In this document: positions 37,932 to 47,268 of the stretch, in pieces
Numbering within the stretch: the first letter of the stretch is position 1
How the letters are laid out: the number at the start of each line of letters is the position of its first letter
Source: an uncultured Rhodospirillaceae bacterium
GTDB lineage: Bacteria; Pseudomonadota; Alphaproteobacteria; UBA8366
Direction of reading: 5' to 3'
Assembly (NCBI GenBank): GCA_913043025.1
Contig: CAJWLM010000010.1
Location: 1 to 64,000 of the forward strand
DNA length: 64,000 nucleotides
Position numbers and translations under genes: made by a program
Notes under the pieces: generated by a model
Seen by the model: the letters and a program-made list of their open reading frames with translations, nothing else
The model's database searches: none
What the model was told of the DNA's origin: nothing

Positions 37932-39989
37932 TCAATTTTGGGGCGTCAACTTTCTAGGGGTTCCTTTCCCTGTAGGTTCGATACTAACAGTGCCCGACTG
38001 CTTGTTTTCCGACGACCCTAACTCATCTTCGACACTTTTGATATTTTTCAATTTTCCATGTCCGGGAAGTTGAGAGCCATCATTTTGCGAACTCTGATTT
38101 TGTTCAATTTTACCATATTGTTTTTTTCCGGATGGAAAGGCTTTTGCTATTTCACCATATACCCTTGCACGCGACGCTATATCTCTGATCCTGCCTGCTG
38201 CACGCAAAGCTAGGCGCTGCTTCCCTTCTGCAGCCGCGGCGACGGCAACACGTCTTAATGCAGCGTTTCGTGCATTTAAGCTTGCTTCCAGTTGTCCTGG
38301 TTGTTGAGGAGGTGTGACGCTATCAGGCACCCGCGCAGCTAGATCAAAAGCTTGCAAGAGCTCTCCAACTTCAATTTGAGCTTTCATAAGATCAGTTAAT
38401 ATAGAGGGATATTTTGGATTTTTTCGATTAAGCCATGATATTCGCCACGCGCCAGCTAATGCTCTTAATGCTGCCGTCTGCCTTTTACTTCGTGCTTCCG
38501 CTATTGCGATCCTTGTCAAGACATGAATCTTTGTAGAATCATCAGGAAGTTTATCAAACCGTTCGAAAACGCGTTTAAACAACGCATCATTCATAGCAAC
38601 AGAACCAGCTTTGGATTGAGCATCTATAACCAGCGGCAATGCTTTTTTCAGTTCCAGAGGAGTAGCCTTAAAACGAGTCTCCTTCAGGGCCATAGTAAGA
38701 AATTTACTTGCTTTTTCTTTATTACCTCTGCGTCCTGTATCAAGAGCAACGGGTACAAATATTTGACTGCGCATACTCACGTATGGAATGAAGTCTACTA
38801 GTTTAACTGCCTCGTCATATCTTTTCTGTTTCAAGAGAACACGGCCCATTTTAAGCAAAGCAAGTGCTTGCGGTTTTCTATCTCTAATGATCCCTGCATA
38901 ACGAAATGCATCTGCCAGAAGGCCCACCTTTGCCTGTTCTACGATAAGATGAGTTAACGCCACGTATTTTATAGTTTTATCTTTGATCTCTTCTATTTGT
39001 TCAAAGGCTAGAGTAAATAAGGATACTGCGGCTTCCATATTACCCTTTTGTGCAGAAGCGCGAGCGATTGAAGCGATGGCACGGGCCTTTCGGCCTATGT
39101 CAATTGTAGAACGAACAATTGCTTGGGCTGCTACCGGATCGTCTATAAGTACCAATGCAGCAGCAAGGTCAGCGCGAAGTTGATCGCGTCCCATGAAGCG
39201 TCTTTTTTCGAGAACATTTTCAGTGTGTGCCAAACTTTGCCGAGCTCCCCCTCGGTCGTCAGCGCCAATTTGAAATTCAGCAATGCGGATAATCGTTGTA
39301 ATAGATTCCTTCGTAGTAGGCCTAATCGAAGTTGCAATCTTAAAAGCTGCAGCGAGAACTTTCTTGCTGTCTGTCTTAAAAACAGGAATTTTGCTCTGCT
39401 GCAACTGAGTTGCGATTTTAAGCAAGAGGCGGATCTGTTGAAATTTATCTGGTATCACGAGTGTAGCAGTTGTTGCGGCCTGGAATGCCTCCAAGGCGAT
39501 GTAGCGTTCGGCTATGCGCATTGCTGTGGCACCGCCATCGCGTTCCATTTGCTTACCGCTTGCTAGCTCAAGAGATTTGTTAAGCGTATTTTTAGCTGTT
39601 TGTATTCGTCCACGCCGTTTTTGATCGTCTGCAACGTGTATCAAAGCGCGAGCGCGCCATAACGGATCAGTTATAGCTTTCATCTCAATGGCGGCGTCAT
39701 CTGGTTTGTTTCGTGCTAACAGCGCTGACACAAGCCCTGATAGCGCTTCGCCCTGATGCGATGGCTCCTTTAGACTGAGTGCTGCGATACGAATAAGAGT
39801 TAATGGATTACCTTCGACGGCGCGCGTCAAAGGGTCGACATTTACCGAAGTGCGATTGTCATTTTGACGGAGAGAATCCTGCGAAAAAACTGGCGCAATA
39901 TTGAGTAGTGCAGCCAGAGTGGCAGCTGATAAGGCTATGAAGCCAAATTCAATTATCTTCCAATGCGCGCCTGAAAATTGTCTCCACAT
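37932..39989 (-). CDS. Exported hypothetical protein with TPR-like helical repeats
   Basis: N-terminal hydrophobic signal (FIALSAATLAALLNIAPVFSQ); repeated helical units such as ARALIHVADDQKRRGRIQTAKNTLNKSL; low-complexity C-terminus. Confidence 0.6.
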   Translation of the reverse strand: MWRQFSGAHWKIIEFGFIALSAATLAALLNIAPVFSQDSLRQNDNRTSVNVDPLTRAVEGNPLTLIRIAALSLKEPSHQGEALSGLVSALLARNKPDDAAIEMKAITDPLWRARALIHVADDQKRRGRIQTAKNTLNKSLELASGKQMERDGGATAMRIAERYIALEAFQAATTATLVIPDKFQQIRLLLKIATQLQQSKIPVFKTDSKKVLAAAFKIATSIRPTTKESITTIIRIAEFQIGADDRGGARQSLAHTENVLEKRRFMGRDQLRADLAAALVLIDDPVAAQAIVRSTIDIGRKARAIASIARASAQKGNMEAAVSLFTLAFEQIEEIKDKTIKYVALTHLIVEQAKVGLLADAFRYAGIIRDRKPQALALLKMGRVLLKQKRYDEAVKLVDFIPYVSMRSQIFVPVALDTGRRGNKEKASKFLTMALKETRFKATPLELKKALPLVIDAQSKAGSVAMNDALFKRVFERFDKLPDDSTKIHVLTRIAIAEARSKRQTAALRALAGAWRISWLNRKNPKYPSILTDLMKAQIEVGELLQAFDLAARVPDSVTPPQQPGQLEASLNARNAALRRVAVAAAAEGKQRLALRAAGRIRDIASRARVYGEIAKAFPSGKKQYGKIEQNQSSQNDGSQLPGHGKLKNIKSVEDELGSSENKQSGTVSIEPTGKGTPRKLTPQN

Positions 39990-41262
39990 GTTTGGTGTGG
40001 TATCCTAAATCAAAAAGTGTCTCAAGTTCGTCGTTCGCGAGGAAATCGGTTATTTCGCCTTCACTTTTTAAAAGATTGAGAAATGAGCCATTGCCTTTCC
40101 AAACCTCCATTGCATTTTTTTGTACGAGCCTATAGGCATCCTCCCGGCTCATGCCTTTTTGTGTAAGAGCCAACAATACCCTCTGGGAGTTATGCAACCC
40201 ACCTAATTTTTCTAAATTCTGCCGCATCGTGTCTTCATAAACAACTAAGTTTTCTATAACGACTGAAAGTCTATGCAGAGCAAAATCCAAACCAACTGTG
40301 GCATCTGGTGCAATCATTCGTTCAACAGAGCTGTGCGAAATATCCCTTTCATGCCAAAGAGCAACATTCTCAAGCGCCGGTGTAACCATAGAGCGAACCA
40401 TGCGCGCCAGGCCGCAGAGATTCTCTGTTAGTATTGGGTTACGCTTGTGTGGCATTGCCGATGAGCCTTTTTGGCCGGGCGCAAAATATTCTTCGGCCTC
40501 TCTCACTTCGGTTCTCTGCAAGTGCCTTATTTCAGTAGCTAATCTCTCAACAGCAGAGGCCACAACACCCAAGGTAGAGAAAAATGCCGCGTGCCTATCA
40601 CGAGGGATTACTTGTGTTGAGACTGGTTCGGGTAAAAGCCCCAGTTGCTTTGCAACGTGTTCTTCTACGAATGGGTCGATATTAGCAAAGGTCCCCACTG
40701 CGCCTGATATACCACATGTAGCAATTTCAGAACGTGCAATTAAAAGACGTTTTTGGCAGCGTACAAATTCAGCGTAGTGACCGATTAATTTGAGACCGAA
40801 AGTTGTGGGCTCGGCATGAATACCATGGCTTCGTCCTATGCACGCGGTGTGCTTATGCTCAATTGCTCGCTTTTTGAGCGCAGCTATTAGTCGGTTAATC
40901 CCATCTAGAAGCTTATCTGAAGCCTGTGTCAATTGCACGGACAAACAGGTATCCAGAACATCGGAAGATGTCATGCCTTGATGGACAAACCGCGACTCAT
41001 CTCCAATCTGCTCAGCTAGTTCTGTGAGAAAAGCTATTACATCGTGCTTTGTCTCTGCTTCAATTTCATCAATTCTGGCTATCCGCTCAGGCGTATATGG
41101 AAGATTTCCCTCTTTCCAGATATTCTTCGCTGCGGGCTCTGGGATAACGCCCAACTCCGCCATCGCGTCACATGCATGTGCCTCTATTTCGAACCAAATA
41201 CGAAAACGATTGGCTGGTTCCCATATATCTTTCATCTCGGGACGGCTGTATCTTGGGATCAT
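39949..41262 (-). CDS. purB: Adenylosuccinate lyase
   Basis: MIPRYSRPEMKDIWEPANRFRIW, HQGMTSSDVLDTCLSVQL, GQKGSSAMPHKRNPILTENL. Confidence 0.98.
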   Translation of the reverse strand: MIPRYSRPEMKDIWEPANRFRIWFEIEAHACDAMAELGVIPEPAAKNIWKEGNLPYTPERIARIDEIEAETKHDVIAFLTELAEQIGDESRFVHQGMTSSDVLDTCLSVQLTQASDKLLDGINRLIAALKKRAIEHKHTACIGRSHGIHAEPTTFGLKLIGHYAEFVRCQKRLLIARSEIATCGISGAVGTFANIDPFVEEHVAKQLGLLPEPVSTQVIPRDRHAAFFSTLGVVASAVERLATEIRHLQRTEVREAEEYFAPGQKGSSAMPHKRNPILTENLCGLARMVRSMVTPALENVALWHERDISHSSVERMIAPDATVGLDFALHRLSVVIENLVVYEDTMRQNLEKLGGLHNSQRVLLALTQKGMSREDAYRLVQKNAMEVWKGNGSFLNLLKSEGEITDFLANDELETLFDLGYHTKHVETIFRRALEDN

Positions 41263-41658
41263 ACTATATTTGCACTTTTATGTTATTAAACTCATTCTGG
41301 AATAAATAAGGGGTTGGTGCGGTTTGCGCCAGTGTTGCCGAATATATTTCGAGAAAACAGGAGTTTAAAAGCATCACAATTTCATAGCGTGTGCATTTGT
41401 TTAGCGAATCCAACTCTCCTCGCGTTAAAAAAAAATGTGAGAGCCTAGAATAAGTGACAAAAGGGTTCCCAAGTGTGGTTATTACAATTGAGAGAAAAAC
41501 AAAAAATGCAAAGCCTTCGCATGCTTGAATTATTTGCTGCCGGTAAAGTCATGCTGCATAGAGTTAGTGTCCATTCTGGGTTTTTGTGTGGTTGAAATTA
41601 TTTTATTCCTGTTTTATTTGAGGATAATAATATTCGTCGTTCTCGCTGGGATTATTGA

Positions 41659-42720
41659 ATGTCTAAAAACTTGCTTAACGAGACGTTAACGATCAGAGAG
41701 CCTGACGACTGGCATGTTCACCTTCGTGACGGCAAAATGTTGGCCGTGGCACTTGATTTCACTTCGCGTCAGTTTGCCCGGGCAATTGTTATGCCAAACC
41801 TTGTGCCGCCAATTACTAGCGTTGCTGCTGCTGTGTCATACAAAAATAGAATTTTGAGAGCTTTGCCACCGGGTCGAACTTTTACTCCTTTAATGACGGG
41901 CTATCTTACAGACGATATCAAGCCGCAAGAGATTAAAAATGGTTTTCGACAGGGTGTGTTTACTGCATGTAAACTTTATCCTGCCGGAGCTACCACTAAT
42001 TCTTCTGCTGGAGTTACCGATATAAAAAATATTTACTCTGTACTCGAAGAAATGCAGAAAATATCAATGCCACTTTTGGTGCATGGTGAGGTTGTGTCTC
42101 CGGAAATAGATATTTTTGACCGAGAGGCTGTATTTCTTGATACTGTTTTGCGACCAGTTTTAAGAGATTTCCCCGAGTTGAAGGTCGTTCTTGAACACAT
42201 AACAACTGAGGAGTCGGTGGCATTTATTCGCGAAACAAGTTCATCCTTAGCTGCAACAATAACGGCGCATCATTTAAGGATTGATCGGAATGCTTTGTTT
42301 GATGGGGGCCTGCGTCCGCACGCTTATTGCTTGCCTGTGGCTAAACGTCGTCACCATCGCGCTGCCTTGAGGCAAGCCGCCATTTCCGGGGACCCGAAAT
42401 TTTTTCTAGGGACAGATACAGCCCCACATCTTCAAAAAGCAAAGGAAAGTGGATGCGGCTGCGCAGGAATTTTTAGTGCTCCGGCAGCACTTGAAAGTTA
42501 TGCGATGACCTTCGAGGAAGAGGGAGCTCTTGATAAATTAGAGGCATTCGCATCAGTATTTGGGCCGCGTTTCTACAGCTTGCCCCTAAATAACGGTACC
42601 GTTACCCTTAAGCGTTCGCCTCATAGCCTGCCAAGCAAGATTGTTGACGAGGATATTACTGTCGTTCCTTTTCACGCGGGAGAAACACTTCCTTGGCATG
42701 CACAATGCCGTGGTACCTGA
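41659..42720 (+). CDS. pyrC: Dihydroorotase
   Basis: IREPDDWHVHLRDGKMLAVAL, VMPNLVPPITS, LGTDTAPH. Confidence 0.96.
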   Translation: MSKNLLNETLTIREPDDWHVHLRDGKMLAVALDFTSRQFARAIVMPNLVPPITSVAAAVSYKNRILRALPPGRTFTPLMTGYLTDDIKPQEIKNGFRQGVFTACKLYPAGATTNSSAGVTDIKNIYSVLEEMQKISMPLLVHGEVVSPEIDIFDREAVFLDTVLRPVLRDFPELKVVLEHITTEESVAFIRETSSSLAATITAHHLRIDRNALFDGGLRPHAYCLPVAKRRHHRAALRQAAISGDPKFFLGTDTAPHLQKAKESGCGCAGIFSAPAALESYAMTFEEEGALDKLEAFASVFGPRFYSLPLNNGTVTLKRSPHSLPSKIVDEDITVVPFHAGETLPWHAQCRGT

Positions 42721-42930
42721 TGTGAAATAAATTTTTTTATCTACGGCTTCGCGTGTTCATTTGTTCTTTTCATAACCTTATTGGTAATTGCTGAGCCGCG
42801 TAGTAATTCAGCTGGTATGCAGTCGATCTATAGAACAAAACGTATTGCCCTGTTTTTTTTAACAGCAAACACCATAATGGCTATTCCGGCACACATAATG
42901 TTAATTCAAACAAGTGTATAAATTCTAATA

Positions 42931-44367
42931 TTAAACTCTATAGATATTTTCAGTATTTATTTGGGGGGTCGAGCCCTCTCCCAAATCCCAAAATATGCCC
43001 GCAGTTACCCCCAATCCTTCTCGCAAGAAAGACTTAAGGCCATGCTCATCGGGTCCGTGTTGGTTGCAACCGCTATAAGAATGAGGAATCCAGATAACTG
43101 GCGTTTTTAGTCGAGACTTGAATAATTCACTTGGATTTGAACCGGATGAACAAGGCAAAACATTAGGCGTAACGTTTGTAGTCTTCTGAATTGAATTCAT
43201 CACCCATTTCACCCAAGGGTGATCTGGATTAGTGCGTGAAGCAGGGAATTGATCGCGTCCTATGCTGGTATTAATTTCAATGTGTTTAAGTCCTATTTTA
43301 TCAAGGTGACGCCTTAATGCTGGAATGAACACATTACGATCGACGTCTATAGTGTAGCGTACTTGGCATCGTGCCTTAGCGTAAGAAGGAACTGCGTTTA
43401 CTGGGTTTTCTGGATTGCCAGTCTTGAATGCAAGAACAGTGAAGCTTGTCCATGCAAGTGTTTTTTCATGTACGCTTAAGTCCGGGTGACCCCAGCCCGG
43501 GTCTGGTTCCTGAGTATCAGTCTCTTGATCAACTACCAGGCGCTTGCACGCTTCGGACACCTGCTCTGGAACTTGAGTAGGGAGCCATTCTTGAATGGTT
43601 ATTCGTCCCCGCATGTCAGTAATACTTGCAATTGCGTGAGCCAACTGAATTCCAGCATCAGGAAGAACGCCCCCCCAATGTCCCGAATGCATGGCGCCTG
43701 GCCGTTCGTGATCTACTATTAAATCGAAAAAAATACCTCCTCGGCATCCCAGATTTAAGTCCATGCACTTTGATGATTTTCGGGGGCCATCGAAGCCAAG
43801 AAAGATATCGCATTTTAAAAAATCAGCATTATTTTCAATTATTTTCTGAAGACCGGGAGATCCTTGTTCTTCACCCGTCTCAATAATAAATTTAGCATTA
43901 AAGCCTAGTTTGCCATCTCGTTCGTCTAGAACAGCACCTAACGCATTCAAGGCTAACGTATGTTGACCTTTATTATCGGCTACTCCGCGACCGTAAATTT
44001 TATCCCCCATTATTGATATTTTGTAAGGGTCTAAACCTTCGCTCCATTCAGCTCTTACGGAGCGAACGACATCGCCATGTCCATAAATTAGAACTGTGGG
44101 TAATGTCTCGTTTTCCATTCGCGATGCTATGAGTGCGGGGCCACGATTTTCAATGGGGTTTTCTATGACCTTCGTTTCAAATCCAAAAGCTTTGAGGCAT
44201 GGCACCATTTCGTCTCTTTGATAACGATGCAATTCGCTTGTCAACTCCGGCACTTGGCTCTCTGTTGGTATCGCAACGCGGCGCTCGAGCTCATCTAAAA
44301 AGCTGCCATCATCAAAGCGATTATGTGCCTTCCTGACGGCACCTTCCCGTGTCTTTTTATTCATCAT
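42931..44367 (-). CDS. M20 family metallopeptidase (dipeptidase-like)
   Basis: VLIYGHGDVVR, GRGVADNKGQHTLALNAL, ETGEEQGSPGL; start set at MMNKKTREG. Confidence 0.9.
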   Translation of the reverse strand: MMNKKTREGAVRKAHNRFDDGSFLDELERRVAIPTESQVPELTSELHRYQRDEMVPCLKAFGFETKVIENPIENRGPALIASRMENETLPTVLIYGHGDVVRSVRAEWSEGLDPYKISIMGDKIYGRGVADNKGQHTLALNALGAVLDERDGKLGFNAKFIIETGEEQGSPGLQKIIENNADFLKCDIFLGFDGPRKSSKCMDLNLGCRGGIFFDLIVDHERPGAMHSGHWGGVLPDAGIQLAHAIASITDMRGRITIQEWLPTQVPEQVSEACKRLVVDQETDTQEPDPGWGHPDLSVHEKTLAWTSFTVLAFKTGNPENPVNAVPSYAKARCQVRYTIDVDRNVFIPALRRHLDKIGLKHIEINTSIGRDQFPASRTNPDHPWVKWVMNSIQKTTNVTPNVLPCSSGSNPSELFKSRLKTPVIWIPHSYSGCNQHGPDEHGLKSFLREGLGVTAGIFWDLGEGSTPQINTENIYRV

Positions 44368-44483
44368 GCCGAAGTTATCCTTTTCAGGCTTTTTGGGTGC
44401 AATTTCAGGCTTGCATTCGCCCTCGTTCTTGCACAATCTACTTTGGCAGTACAATCTGCATCTTACAATGAAAGGTCAAGATC

Positions 44484-45212
44484 TTGTTGTCAGAAGAAGA
44501 ACGGTGGCAGGTAAGAATCGATTTGGCAGCGGCTTTTCGGTGGGCTGTTCGTCATAAATTACATGAGGGTATTTGTAATCATTTCAGTTACGCCGTTGGG
44601 GATAACAAATTTCTCATTAATGGTTGGGGGCTACACTGGTCTGAAATTACTGCCTCTAACATACTTTTGGCTGACTATGACGGTCATATCTTAGAAGGAA
44701 ACGGAACAGTTGAACCAACAGCATTTTATATTCATAGCCGAGTTCACTTAGCTTGCCCTGAAGCAGTTTGTGCGCTTCACACACATCAACCTTACGCTAC
44801 AGCAATTAGTTTACTGAAAGATGGGCGGCTTCAGCCGATCGAACAAAAAGCAATTCGTTTTCAAAATCTGCTTGCTTACGATGACGGTTATAATGGCACT
44901 GCTTTAAATGTGGCGGAGGGAGATCGAATCGCAGCAACATTGGGCAACAAAAGTGCAGTCTTGATGGGCGCGCATGGTGTATTAGTAACTGGTTCGACAG
45001 TTGCTTCCGCCTATGACGACCTATACTATCTCGAGCGCGCGGCACAAATTCAGGTGATGGCAATGTCAACCGGAAGACCGTTGCGGAAGCTCTCGTCGGA
45101 AGTGATTCAACGCACTGCAAGTCAGTCTGAAGGGGAACGTGCAGGAGCGCAAGATCATTTTGAAGCGCTTAAGAGGGTGCTTGATCGTGATGAAGCAGAT
45201 TACAAGGACTAG
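44484..45212 (+). CDS. Class II aldolase/adducin family protein
   Basis: EGICNHFSYAV, HSRVHLACPEAVCALHTHQPYATA, LMGAHGVLV; start codon uncertain. Confidence 0.9.
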   Translation: MLSEEERWQVRIDLAAAFRWAVRHKLHEGICNHFSYAVGDNKFLINGWGLHWSEITASNILLADYDGHILEGNGTVEPTAFYIHSRVHLACPEAVCALHTHQPYATAISLLKDGRLQPIEQKAIRFQNLLAYDDGYNGTALNVAEGDRIAATLGNKSAVLMGAHGVLVTGSTVASAYDDLYYLERAAQIQVMAMSTGRPLRKLSSEVIQRTASQSEGERAGAQDHFEALKRVLDRDEADYKD

Positions 45213-45224
45213 GAATTTTCATTT

Positions 45225-46289
45225 ATGAAACTTTTGGTGTTAAACGGTGACGGCATAGGGCCAGAAATTGTTCCGGCCGGAAAGCAATGTTTAGAAGCTG
45301 TTAACGAGTTACATGATCTCGGTATAACCTTTGAGGAGGAACATATAGGGCTCAAAGGTATAGAGGTGCATGGGCATGCTTGTTCGGAGAAAGTTATTAA
45401 GCGCATTCAAGAGCTAGACGGGGCAATCTTCGGCCCACATGATAACGTTAGTTATCCATCTGCACATCAGGACTATCCAAACCCATCCGGCATGGTTCGG
45501 CGGGCTCTTGGCCTTTTTGCGAACATGCGTCCTTCCAAGACGCGACCCAACGTGCCATCTCACGTGCCAAAAATGGATATAGTAATAGCGCGGGAAAACA
45601 TGGAAGGCTTTTATGCTGACCGAAATATGCATAAAGGGGGAGCAGAGTTTATGGCAAATCCCGACCTTGCCCAATCGATCCGCAACATTAGCCGGTCAGC
45701 GACAATGAACATTGCAAGGGCAGGGTGCGAGTTTGCCATGCAACGTAAAAAGAAAATATCTATAATTCACAAGGCCAACGTTATGAAAATAACGGATGGA
45801 CTATGGAGGGAGGTGTGCCTTGATGTTGCAAAAGATTATCCTGAGTTAGAAGTGGAGGAAGTGATACTTGATGCATTTGCGGCTCATATTGTAAGGAGGC
45901 CACAAGAATTTGATGTAGTTATTTGCTCTAACATGTATGGCGATATTTTTTCTGACCTCGCATCTGAGCTTGCGGGAGGTCTTGGGTTGGGCGGTTCGAT
46001 CAACGCAAGCAATGACGTTTGCATTGCTCAATGTGCACATGGTTCGGCGCCCGACATAGCAGGTCGAAACATCGCGAACCCAACAGCTATGATCATCTCT
46101 TGCACAATGATGTTGACATGGCTTGCTGCAAAACATGACAACCCAAAATTCAAAAAAGCAGCGTTATCTCTCGAAGGTGCTTTAGCAGCTCAACTTCTCG
46201 ATGGCCGTACACGTGACTTAGGCGGTGAAATGGATTGTGATGTTTTCGCAGCTGCAGTAGCGGATAAGGTTCACAATCATCACCCCTGA
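45225..46289 (+). CDS. Isocitrate/isopropylmalate dehydrogenase family protein
   Basis: LNGDGIGPEIV, IVIARENMEGFYADR, VVICSNMYGDIFSDLASELAGGLGL. Confidence 0.93.
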   Translation: MKLLVLNGDGIGPEIVPAGKQCLEAVNELHDLGITFEEEHIGLKGIEVHGHACSEKVIKRIQELDGAIFGPHDNVSYPSAHQDYPNPSGMVRRALGLFANMRPSKTRPNVPSHVPKMDIVIARENMEGFYADRNMHKGGAEFMANPDLAQSIRNISRSATMNIARAGCEFAMQRKKKISIIHKANVMKITDGLWREVCLDVAKDYPELEVEEVILDAFAAHIVRRPQEFDVVICSNMYGDIFSDLASELAGGLGLGGSINASNDVCIAQCAHGSAPDIAGRNIANPTAMIISCTMMLTWLAAKHDNPKFKKAALSLEGALAAQLLDGRTRDLGGEMDCDVFAAAVADKVHNHHP

Positions 46290-46312
46290 TTAGAGGCCAG
46301 CGTCATCAAGTG

Positions 46313-47167
46313 CTATTCGCCACCAATTGCAAAATTGGGATCTTTAATTACAACCTTTACGGAGGCGCGGAGGTTTTTAAGGTATACCTCAAGTTTTTTA
46401 GACACCAATATTTGAAGGATTTGGGCTTTAACTTCTTCGAATGGAGTGATTTTTCCTTTATTGATCTGAGTAACCTTAATTATGTGAAATCCATAGCGAG
46501 TTTTAATGGGGCCGCCTGTCGCACCTTCGGAAAGAGAGAAAGCGGCGCTATCAAAAGCTGGAACCATTTGTCCTCGCTTAAAAAAACCTAAATCACCACC
46601 CTTCACACTAGAGGGGCCTATAGACTTTTCTTTAGCCAATTCGGCAAAGGTTTGTCCCGCCTTTAGCGCCTTTAGTACTTCCTCAGCCTCCTTTCTGGTT
46701 TTAAGCAGAATATGGCTAGCGCGCACCTGATCGTCACGATAGCGTCGTTTGTTTTTGTCATAGAAGTTCTTTAATTGTTGCTTGTCGATCTTACGGGCGT
46801 TCGTGATAAAGTGATCTACTGTTGTTCGGGCGAGAGCGGTGTCAAATATTGAACGTTGCCTCGCCTTAAATAACTCACTTTGGTCAAGTTTTAAGGCACG
46901 TCCTTCAGATGCTAGTATTTTTTGATTTATGATTTCGCGCATGATCTGGACTTTTTGTGCCGGGGGTATTTTTTTTAATTCGGTATTAAAGTTTGGGATC
47001 ATAAGTCTGACGTCGCGCTCCGTTATTATCTCATTGCCTACGACCGCTATAACATGATCTTTGGGATTTACGGACTTGGGTGCTTGAGCACCCGAAATAT
47101 GTGGCACCAGAAGGAGGATAAAAGTTATTGCTACGGCAAAAGGATATGAAATCACTATATTCCTCAC
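46313..47167 (-). CDS. Parvulin-type peptidylprolyl isomerase (exported)
   Basis: VRASHILLKTRKEAEEVLKALKAGQTFAELAKEKSIGPSSVKGGDLGFFKRGQMVPAF. Confidence 0.93.
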   Translation of the reverse strand: MRNIVISYPFAVAITFILLLVPHISGAQAPKSVNPKDHVIAVVGNEIITERDVRLMIPNFNTELKKIPPAQKVQIMREIINQKILASEGRALKLDQSELFKARQRSIFDTALARTTVDHFITNARKIDKQQLKNFYDKNKRRYRDDQVRASHILLKTRKEAEEVLKALKAGQTFAELAKEKSIGPSSVKGGDLGFFKRGQMVPAFDSAAFSLSEGATGGPIKTRYGFHIIKVTQINKGKITPFEEVKAQILQILVSKKLEVYLKNLRASVKVVIKDPNFAIGGE

Positions 47168-47268
47168 ATAAATTTATTTGTTCGAAGGTCTATCAAGCGT
47201 AAATAAAATAAATTGTAAACCTCGTTTTTATAACATGTTTATTAATCTCAATGGGTTCGGGTGTTCCG

